Positions 1 through 5,857 of a DNA stretch of 9,674 nt are shown piece after piece. The notes under the pieces were generated by a model. The model worked only from the letters and a program-made list of their open reading frames with translations, searched no databases and was not told where the DNA came from. Both the position numbers and the translations under genes were made by a program. Source of the DNA: Pseudomonadota bacterium (lineage in GTDB: Bacteria; Pseudomonadota; Gammaproteobacteria; Burkholderiales; Burkholderiaceae_F); contig JAKANT010000031.1 in assembly GCA_021823635.1 (NCBI GenBank), positions 1 to 9,674 on the forward strand. The letters are read 5' to 3'. The first letter of the stretch is position 1. Each line of letters starts with the position of its first letter.

Positions 1-72
1 CGATCTGAGGACTGGCTCAAGAAGGCCGGCGCCGAGGGACAGGCGATCCTGGACGCGTACCGGAAGATGTGA
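1..72 (+). CDS. dctP: TRAP transporter solute-binding protein DctP, C-terminal end (partial)
   Basis: Only the last 23 codons and the stop are in the window; the gene starts upstream. The visible residues include WLKKAGAEGQAILDAYRK, which resembles the C-terminal helix of DctP-family periplasmic binding proteins (family knowledge). The protein would capture the solute in the periplasm and deliver it to the DctQ/DctM membrane pair that follows. The TGA stop (70-72) overlaps the ATG of dctQ by one base, which indicates translational coupling. The ligand-binding part is outside the window, so the substrate (C4-dicarboxylate, keto acid, sialic acid or another organic anion) cannot be inferred. 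The family call rests on this short tail plus the dctQM genes directly downstream. Confidence 0.8.
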   Translation, partial: RSEDWLKKAGAEGQAILDAYRKM

Positions 73-581
73 TGCGCGGTCTGCTGGACCGCGCCTATGA
101 CGCCGCCGCCTACCTCGCGGCGGCGTGCCTGGTCGGACTGCTGGCGATGGTGCTGCTTTCCATCGCCGGCCGCCAGCTGCATTTCTTCGTCCCCGGCACC
201 GACGCCTACGCCGGCTATCTGATGGCTGCTGCCGGCTTCTTGGCGCTTGCGTACACGCTGAAGCGCGGCGAGCACATTCGCGTCACGCTGCTGTTGGCAC
301 GCGCGCGCGGCGCGCTGCGCCACGCGCTGGAGCTATGGGCGCTCGGCGTCACCGCGCTGCTGGCGGCGGTTTTCGCCTGGTTCAGCCTGCGGCTGGTGTG
401 GCACTCCTACCTTTTCAACGACATCTCGACCGGCAACGACGCCACGCCGCTGTGGCTGCCGCAGCTCGCGATGGCCGCCGGCGCCTGCCTGTTCGCCCTC
501 GCGCTGGCCGACGAGTTCGTCGCCGAACTTCGGCGGCGTCGGTCGCCGAAGGCAGCAGCCGACGCGGTGCGCAACGAGTGA
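72..581 (+). CDS. dctQ: TRAP transporter small permease subunit DctQ
   Basis: This is a 169-residue membrane protein with four hydrophobic segments at about residues 13-33, 44-62, 86-106 and 127-147, the usual layout and size of the DctQ (4TM) subunit. The segment after the second helix contains KRGEHIRV, a typical DctQ feature. DctQ associates with DctM in the inner membrane to form the sodium-coupled translocation unit fed by DctP (family knowledge). I chose the ATG at 72 over the GTG at 69 because GGAAG at 62-66 lies 5 bases before 72 and only 2 bases before 69. The gene overlaps the dctP stop (TGATG) and is followed after 4 bases by dctM. The C-terminus is a charged, Arg- and Ala-rich cytoplasmic tail. 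Subunit identity is secure; substrate is unknown. Confidence 0.9.
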   Translation: MRGLLDRAYDAAAYLAAACLVGLLAMVLLSIAGRQLHFFVPGTDAYAGYLMAAAGFLALAYTLKRGEHIRVTLLLARARGALRHALELWALGVTALLAAVFAWFSLRLVWHSYLFNDISTGNDATPLWLPQLAMAAGACLFALALADEFVAELRRRRSPKAAADAVRNE

Positions 582-585
582 GCCG

Positions 586-1887
586 ATGGGCGACGTCGGT
601 ATCGCCGCGCTGCTGATCGTCGCGTTGTTCCTGTTGCTCGGCACCGGCGTCTGGATCGGGCTGGCGCTGATGGGCGTGGCCTGGGTCGGCATGGAGCTTT
701 TCTCGCCACGGCCAGCGGGCGATGCCATGGCGGTCACCGTGTGGGGGGCGTCGTCGAGCTGGACGCTGACGGCGCTGCCGCTGTTCGTCTGGATGGGTGA
801 AATCTTGTTTCGGACCCGGTTGTCGGAGGACATGTTCCGGGGACTCGCGCCGTGGATGAACGGTCTGCCGGGCCGGCTGCTGCACACCAATGTGGTCGGC
901 TGCACGCTGTTCGCCGCGGTGTCCGGCTCCTCGGCCGCCACCTGCGCGACGATCGGCAAAATGACGCTGCCGGAGCTCGCCAGGCGCGGCTATCCGGAGC
1001 ATATGGTGATCGGCACGCTGGCGGGCGCAGGCACGCTCGGGCTTCTGATACCGCCGTCGATCATCATGATCGTCTATGGCGTCACCGCCGACGTATCGAT
1101 CGCCAAGTTGTTCGTCGCCGGCGTGCTGCCGGGGCTGCTGCTGGCGCTGCTGTTTTCCGGCTACATCATCGCCTGGGCTTTGCTTAATCCCGGTCGCGTC
1201 CCGGCAGCGGACTCGAGGCTTTCGTTGGGACGCCGCCTGAAGGAATCACGGCATTTGATCCCGGTCGTGGTGCTGATCGCCTTCGTCATCGCGTCGATCT
1301 ATGCCGGCGTGGCGACCGCCACCGAAGCGGCGGCGCTCGGCGTGCTCGGCGCGCTGGCGCTGGCGGCCGCACAGGGCGCACTGAGCTGGCGCACGTTCGT
1401 CGATTCGCTGCTCGGCGCGACGCGGCTGTTCTGCATGATCGCCTTGATCCTGGCCGGCGCGGCCTTCCTGACGCTGGCGATGGGCTACATGGGACTGCCG
1501 CGCCATTTGGCGCAGTGGATCGGTTCGCTCGGTCTGACGCAGTTCGAGCTGCTGATGGCTCTGATGGTCTTCTACATCCTGCTCGGCTGCTTTCTGGACG
1601 GCATCTCGATGGTCGTGCTGACGATGGGCGTCATACTGCCCACGGTGCAGGCCGCCGGCATCGATCTGCTGTGGTTCGGCGTGTTCATCGTGATCGTGGT
1701 CGAGATGGCGCAGATCACGCCGCCGGTGGGCTTCAACCTGTTCGTGCTGCAGGGAATGACCGGCCGGCAGTTGACGTGGATCGCCCGCGCGGCGGCCCCG
1801 ATGTTCGTCTTGATGGTCGTCGCCGTGCTGCTGATCTATGCCTTTCCGCAGATCGTGACCTACCTGCCGTCGCGGATGAAGCTCTGA
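586..1887 (+). CDS. dctM: TRAP transporter large permease subunit DctM
   Basis: This 433-residue, very hydrophobic protein has the length and about twelve membrane segments expected of DctM, the ion-coupled transport subunit of TRAP systems. Typical DctM blocks are visible: SGSSAATCATIG (about 113-124), GTLGLLIPPSIIMIVYG (149-165), FVAGVLPGLLLAL (176-188), CFLDGISMVVLT (335-346) and EMAQITPPVGFNLFVLQG (373-390). The two IPPS/TPPVGFN loops are the repeated re-entrant hairpin signatures of the family. Transport is driven by an ion gradient and uses solute delivered by DctP (family knowledge). The ATG at 586 lies 4 bp after the dctQ stop with only a weak purine-rich stretch before it, so coupling to dctQ is likely. 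The TGA at 1885-1887 shares its A with the ATG of nnr. Confidence 0.95.
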   Translation: MGDVGIAALLIVALFLLLGTGVWIGLALMGVAWVGMELFSPRPAGDAMAVTVWGASSSWTLTALPLFVWMGEILFRTRLSEDMFRGLAPWMNGLPGRLLHTNVVGCTLFAAVSGSSAATCATIGKMTLPELARRGYPEHMVIGTLAGAGTLGLLIPPSIIMIVYGVTADVSIAKLFVAGVLPGLLLALLFSGYIIAWALLNPGRVPAADSRLSLGRRLKESRHLIPVVVLIAFVIASIYAGVATATEAAALGVLGALALAAAQGALSWRTFVDSLLGATRLFCMIALILAGAAFLTLAMGYMGLPRHLAQWIGSLGLTQFELLMALMVFYILLGCFLDGISMVVLTMGVILPTVQAAGIDLLWFGVFIVIVVEMAQITPPVGFNLFVLQGMTGRQLTWIARAAAPMFVLMVVAVLLIYAFPQIVTYLPSRMKL

Positions 1888-3350
1888 TGGGACTGCCGCG
1901 TTACACGGTGGCCCAGTTGCGCGCCGCCGAAGCCGATGCGCAGCGGACACTCGCCGCCGGCACGCTGATGCAGCGTGCCGGCGCGGCGGCGGCGCGTCAG
2001 ATCGCGCAGCGCATCGGGCCCAGACGCAGCGTCGCGGTCGTATGCGGTGCGGGCAACAACGGCGGCGACGGTTACGTGGCGGCCGCAAGGCTTGCCGAAC
2101 GCGGCCATGCGGTCGTGTGTTGGGCGCTCGCCGAGCCGACGACCGAGGATGCACGCGCGGCGGCCGCCGCGTGGCGCGCCGGCGGCGGCGCGGTCGTGAC
2201 GAGCCTCGACGCCGGATGCGCGTTCGATGCGGTGCTCGATGCGTTGTTCGGCATCGGGCTGACGCGGCCGCTGTCCGGCGACTATCTAAAGGCCGCCCTA
2301 TGGATCAATTCATACCCACGTCGCAGCATCTTCGCGCTCGACGTACCGAGCGGCCTGGATGCCGATCGCGGCGGCTGGGTCGGCGGCGTGCCGGGCGTGG
2401 AAGCCGGCACCACCGTCACCTTCCTCGGCGCCAAGCCGGGCTTGTTCACGGCCGCCGGTCGCGACGCGGCGGGCGATGTGCTCGTGGAAACCCTCGGCGT
2501 GCCGTTGCCCGCCTCCGAGACGTCGCTCGCCGACGTGCAGGACTTTGCATCGGTGTGCCGGCCGCGCCGTCACGACTCGCACAAAGGCACCTATGGTTCG
2601 CTCGGCGTTCTGGGCGGCAACATCGGCATGGTCGGCGCGGCCCTGCTGGCGGCGCGCGCGGCGCTGCGCTTGGGTGCCGGGCGCGTGTACGTCGAATTGA
2701 TCGGCGCACCGCAGTTGCGCCTCGATCCGCAGCAGCCGGAGCTGATGTTCCGCCCGCTCGGCAGCGTGGCAGCACTCGACGCGCTCGTCGTCGGCTGCGG
2801 GCTGGGCGCAGACGAGGCGGCACATCAGGCGCTTGCCTGGGCCATCGCCAGCCCCTCGGCGCTCGTGCTCGATGCCGACGCGCTGAACCTGCTCGCCGCC
2901 GATGCCTCGTTGGCGGCTTCGTTGCATGAACGGCGTGCCGCGACCGTACTCACTCCGCATCCGCTCGAAGCGGCGCGTCTGCTCGGCGTCGAAGCCGCCG
3001 AGGTGCAGCGCGACCGGCTGCATGCGGCGCGCGCCCTGGCGGCTCATACCGGCGCGGTCACGGTACTGAAAGGCAGCGGCACCGTGATCGCGCGCAGCGA
3101 CGGCCGCGCCTGGATCAACCCCACTGGCGGGCCGGCGCTGGCCACGCCGGGCAGCGGCGATGCGCTCGCCGGCATGATCGGCGCACTGTTGGCGCAGCGC
3201 TTCGGTGCCGTCGAAGCGACGCTGGCGGCGGTGTGGCTGCACGGCGCTGCCGCCGACGCCCACGGCGGCGACGTCGGGCTGACGGCCGGTGACTTGGCGC
3301 CTTTGGCGGCGCGACGGCTGATCGAACTGCGGCGCGCCGCCTCAGGCTGA
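1887..3350 (+). CDS. nnr: Bifunctional NAD(P)H-hydrate epimerase / ADP-dependent NAD(P)HX dehydratase
   Basis: The 487-residue two-domain cytosolic enzyme repairs damaged nicotinamide cofactors: the N-terminal YjeF_N domain epimerises R- and S-NAD(P)HX, and the C-terminal carbohydrate-kinase-like domain dehydrates S-NAD(P)HX to NAD(P)H using ADP. In the N-terminal domain CGAGNNGGDGY (53-63) is the Rossmann-like signature and LDVPSGLDAD (151-160) carries the catalytic-region Asp. In the C-terminal domain KGTYGSLGVLGG (233-244), DADALN (329-334), LTPHPLEA (355-362), KGSGT (395-399) and PGSGDALAG (421-429, Asp424 the expected catalytic residue) are all present. Length matches E. coli Nnr (about 515) minus a few loops. 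The ATG at 1887 overlaps the dctM stop, and the protein from there starts directly with a typical YjeF_N leader. The 3' end overlaps ybbA by 9 bp tail to tail. Older annotations call it yjeF. Confidence 0.95.
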   Translation: MGLPRYTVAQLRAAEADAQRTLAAGTLMQRAGAAAARQIAQRIGPRRSVAVVCGAGNNGGDGYVAAARLAERGHAVVCWALAEPTTEDARAAAAAWRAGGGAVVTSLDAGCAFDAVLDALFGIGLTRPLSGDYLKAALWINSYPRRSIFALDVPSGLDADRGGWVGGVPGVEAGTTVTFLGAKPGLFTAAGRDAAGDVLVETLGVPLPASETSLADVQDFASVCRPRRHDSHKGTYGSLGVLGGNIGMVGAALLAARAALRLGAGRVYVELIGAPQLRLDPQQPELMFRPLGSVAALDALVVGCGLGADEAAHQALAWAIASPSALVLDADALNLLAADASLAASLHERRAATVLTPHPLEAARLLGVEAAEVQRDRLHAARALAAHTGAVTVLKGSGTVIARSDGRAWINPTGGPALATPGSGDALAGMIGALLAQRFGAVEATLAAVWLHGAAADAHGGDVGLTAGDLAPLAARRLIELRRAASG

Positions 3351-4028
3351 CTTCAAGCGTCCGGCGTGCAGTTCGATGCGACGCTGGCAGCGGCCGGCGA
3401 TCTGAGGATCGTGCGTGACCAGAACGAGCGTGGAGCGCGCTTCGCGGTTCAAGCCGAACATCAAATCGATCACCGCCTCGCCCGTGTGCACGTCGAGACT
3501 GCCGGTCGGTTCGTCGGCCAGCAGGATCGGCGGCGCCGCGACGAATGCGCGCGCCACGGCGACGCGCTGCTGCTCTCCGCCGGACAGATACTTCGGATAG
3601 TGCGTCAGGCGTTCGCCCAGCCCGACCCGTTGCAGCAGCCGGGTCGCCGCTTCGACCGGCGTGGCGCCGTTCGGCCTGCGGCCCGAAAGCTCCAGCGGCA
3701 GAAGCACGTTTTCCAGCGCGGTCAAATGCGGCAGCAGCTGGAAAGACTGGAAGACGAAGCCGATCTTCTCGGCGCGCAGCCGTGCTCGGCCGTCTTCGTC
3801 GAGCGCGAACAGATCCTGATCGAACACGCGCACCGTGCCGCGCGTCGGCACGTCCAGTCCGGCGAGCAATCCCAGCAGCGTCGATTTGCCGGAACCCGAG
3901 GGGCCGGTGATCGCCACCGTCTCGGCGGCGCCGATGGTCACGTTGATATCATCCAGGATCGTCAGGCTGCCGGTGGCGTCCTGAACGATCTTCGTCAGTC
4001 CCTGCGCTTCGAGTGCGTTGATCGTCAT
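3342..4028 (-). CDS. ybbA: ABC transporter ATP-binding protein, YbbA-like
   Basis: This 228-residue nucleotide-binding subunit belongs to the MacB/LolD-type ABC ATPases. All motifs are intact: Walker A GPSGSGKS (42-49), Q-loop FVFQSFQLLP (91-100), signature LSGGEQ (148-153), Walker B ILLADEP (168-174) with the adjacent D-loop SLD, and H-loop His206 in LVTHDP. LRAEKIGFVFQSF and LNREARSTLVLVTHD closely recall E. coli YbbA, and the divergent tesA neighbour is the same as in E. coli. The family works with a large FtsX/MacB-like permease (YbbP), but the gene here ends against nnr and no permease follows. I prefer the ATG at 4028 because the family's N-terminus begins close to it; an in-frame TTG at 4049 would add seven residues. 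No obvious Shine-Dalgarno precedes either start. Confidence 0.9.
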   Translation of the reverse strand: MTINALEAQGLTKIVQDATGSLTILDDINVTIGAAETVAITGPSGSGKSTLLGLLAGLDVPTRGTVRVFDQDLFALDEDGRARLRAEKIGFVFQSFQLLPHLTALENVLLPLELSGRRPNGATPVEAATRLLQRVGLGERLTHYPKYLSGGEQQRVAVARAFVAAPPILLADEPTGSLDVHTGEAVIDLMFGLNREARSTLVLVTHDPQIAGRCQRRIELHAGRLKSA

Positions 4029-4051
4029 CGGCGATCCGCGATGCCCCAACG

Positions 4052-4708
4052 ATGATCCTTGGAAAGACTGTGCGCCGCTGGTGGGTGGCGGTCGCGCTGT
4101 TGCTCGCCGCCGGCGCGGCAGCGGCCAGCGGCACGAACCCGGTCATCCTCGTGCTGGGCGACAGCTTGTCGGCGGAGTACGGGTTGCCGCGCGATACCGG
4201 CTGGGTCAAGCTGCTGGCCGATCGACTGACCGCCGGCGGCGCAGGCGCGACGCAGTATAGCGTCGTGAACGCCAGCATCAGCGGCGAGACCACGAGCGGA
4301 GGTCGCGCGCGCCTGCCCGCGTTGCTCGAGCGGCACCGGCCGGCGATCGTGATCATCGAACTGGGCGGCAACGACGGGCTGCGCGGACTGCCGCTGGCGG
4401 CGATGCGAGCCAATCTGCGCGCGATGATCGACGCCAGCAAGGCGGCCGGTGCCCGCGTGCTGTTGGTCGGCGTGCGCATTCCGCCGAACTACGGCCGCGA
4501 GTACGCCGAAGGGTTCCACAATGTGTTCCATTCGCTGGCGCGCGAAACCAAGGTCCCACTGGTGCCGTTTCTGCTCGACGGCTTCGCCGATTCGCCCGAG
4601 TACTTCCAGCCCGACCGTATCCACCCGAATGGTCGCGCGCAAAGCCGCATGCTGGAGAACGTCTGGCCGCATCTGCAACCGCTGCTCGCCGGGCGTGCGC
4701 GCGGATGA
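4052..4708 (+). CDS. tesA: Multifunctional acyl-CoA thioesterase I / protease I / lysophospholipase L1
   Basis: This is a 218-residue SGNH/GDSL hydrolase. A signal peptide is visible: VRR, a hydrophobic stretch WWVAVALLLAAGAAAA (10-25) and a likely cleavage near residue 26, so the enzyme should be periplasmic. Catalytic blocks are complete: GDSL with nucleophile Ser38 (36-39), Gly78 in SISGET, Asn107 in GGND, and Asp188 with His191 in DRIHPN. The spacings from Gly78 to Asn107 and from Asn107 to Asp188 equal those I recall for E. coli TesA. The family hydrolyses acyl-CoA thioesters, lysophospholipids and small esters. ATG at 4052 is used; a GTG at 4070 with GGAAAG just before it would also leave a usable signal peptide. 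The gene is divergent from ybbA and overlaps mnmH (ATGA). Confidence 0.93.
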   Translation: MILGKTVRRWWVAVALLLAAGAAAASGTNPVILVLGDSLSAEYGLPRDTGWVKLLADRLTAGGAGATQYSVVNASISGETTSGGRARLPALLERHRPAIVIIELGGNDGLRGLPLAAMRANLRAMIDASKAAGARVLLVGVRIPPNYGREYAEGFHNVFHSLARETKVPLVPFLLDGFADSPEYFQPDRIHPNGRAQSRMLENVWPHLQPLLAGRARG

Positions 4709-5778
4709 CAACCCGCAGCGTCATTTCATGCGACGAAGCGCTGCGCGACCTGGCGTCGTTCGACGCCGTGCTCGACGTGCGCAGCGAAACCGAGTTCGCC
4801 GAGGACCACGTCCCCGGTGCCATCAACTACCCGGTCCTGCACGACGCCGAGCGCGCGGAAGTCGGCACCTTGCACAAGCAGGTGTCCGCCTTCGCGGCGC
4901 GCCGGCGCGGGGCGGCTTTGATCGCGCGCAACATCGCGCACATTCTCGAGACGCACTTGACGGCCATGCCGCGCGAATGGGCCCCCCTCGTTTACTGCTG
5001 GCGCGGGGGCCAGCGCAGCGGCGCACTGACGCACGTCCTGGAGCGCATCGGCTGGCGCGTGCGACAGCTCGAAGGCGGCTACCGCGCCTATCGCCGTCGC
5101 GTGCTGGCCGACCTCGAGCAATGGCCGCAGCGTTTCGAGTTTCGAGTGATCTGCGGCACCACCGGCAGCGGTAAGAGCCGGTTACTGCAGCATCTGGCTG
5201 CGGCCGGCGCGCAGGTGCTCGACCTCGAAGCGATGGCACATCACCGTGGCTCCGTGCTGGGCGGCCTGCCCAGCCAGCCGCAGCCGTCGCAAAAGATGTT
5301 CGAATCGCGCATCTGGGATGCACTGCGCGGCTTCAGCCCTCGAGCACCGGTGTTCGTCGAGTCAGAAAGCCGCAAGGTCGGCAACTTGCGCCTGCCGGAC
5401 GCCCTGCTTGCGGCGATCCGGCAGTCCGAGTGCATTCGCCTCGAGCTGCCGCTCGGTGAACGCGTGGCGCTGCTACGCGACGAATACCGCCACTTCGAGC
5501 AGCGGCCGGACGAACTGGCCGCTCAGCTCGACTGCCTGCGAGCGCTGCACGGCGCGCAACGCATCGCGCAGTGGAAAGCGCTCGCCGCCGGCGGCCAGTG
5601 GGAGCAGCTCGTCGAGCGGCTGTTGGTCGAGCACTACGATCCGGCCTACCAGAACTCGATCGCCCGCAATTTCATCCGCGCGGGGCAGGCGCGTGTGCTG
5701 CGGCTGCCGAGTCGCGCGCCCGCCGCGTACGCCGCGGCGGCGCGTGAATTGTTGGAAGCCCAGCGCGCCGCCGCTTGA
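4705..5778 (+). CDS. mnmH: tRNA 2-selenouridine synthase (MnmH/SelU)
   Basis: The 357-residue protein matches the size and architecture of MnmH (also selU or ybbB; E. coli about 364). An N-terminal rhodanese domain (about 5-125) contains LDVRSETEFAEDHVPGAINYPVL (start at about 23) and the active-site loop YCWRGGQRSG with catalytic Cys98. A P-loop domain follows, with GTTGSGKS at 151-158 and DLEAMAHHRGSVLG around 173-186. The enzyme converts 2-thiouridine at the wobble position of tRNA-Lys, Glu and Gln to 2-selenouridine through a geranylated intermediate, using selenophosphate from SelD (family knowledge). Its ATG at 4705 overlaps the tesA stop, so the pair is probably co-translated. The rhodanese Cys and the Walker A are both intact, indicating a functional enzyme. 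The gene is convergent with ppiD across a 79-bp gap. Confidence 0.95.
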   Translation: MTTRSVISCDEALRDLASFDAVLDVRSETEFAEDHVPGAINYPVLHDAERAEVGTLHKQVSAFAARRRGAALIARNIAHILETHLTAMPREWAPLVYCWRGGQRSGALTHVLERIGWRVRQLEGGYRAYRRRVLADLEQWPQRFEFRVICGTTGSGKSRLLQHLAAAGAQVLDLEAMAHHRGSVLGGLPSQPQPSQKMFESRIWDALRGFSPRAPVFVESESRKVGNLRLPDALLAAIRQSECIRLELPLGERVALLRDEYRHFEQRPDELAAQLDCLRALHGAQRIAQWKALAAGGQWEQLVERLLVEHYDPAYQNSIARNFIRAGQARVLRLPSRAPAAYAAAARELLEAQRAAA

Positions 5779-5857
5779 GGCCGCGCCTGCCGCACAGCCA
5801 CGCGCGCCTGTGCGCGCAGTCCCAACCCGGCGCGAGGCTGCGTGCCCCGTGGGGCCG
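5779..5857. other. Convergent intergenic gap between mnmH and ppiD
   Basis: This 79-bp GC-rich gap separates two genes that converge. It contains an inverted repeat GCGCGC-CTGT-GCGCGC at 5802-5817 that could form a 6-bp GC stem with a 4-base loop, and a CCCCGTGGGG palindrome near 5846-5855. Neither is followed by a T-run on either strand, so neither is a standard intrinsic terminator. A weak bidirectional or Rho-assisted end is possible. I see no small gene in it. Confidence 0.4.

Noticed and set aside
1515..1886. N-terminal extension of nnr into dctM
   Set aside because: The frame is open upstream, but the extra residues are an out-of-frame reading of dctM. The family N-terminus begins just after the ATG at 1887.
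1246..2154. 302-codon open frame on the minus strand
   Set aside because: It is antisense across the dctM/nnr junction with His/Arg/Gln-rich low-complexity content and no motif; a shadow of dctM and nnr codon usage.
2310..3263. 317-codon open frame on the minus strand
   Set aside because: It is antisense to nnr, composed mostly of Arg, Ala, Gly and Gln, with no domain features; a high-GC shadow.
3329..3340. Perfect 12-bp palindrome GCGGCGCGCCGC at the end of nnr
   Set aside because: It has no loop, no U-run, lies within coding sequence and is the kind of palindrome expected by chance at this GC content.
5802..5817. GCGCGC inverted repeat as an intrinsic terminator for mnmH or ppiD
   Set aside because: The stem is only 6 bp and there is no T-run on either side; I mention it in the intergenic entry but do not call it a terminator.
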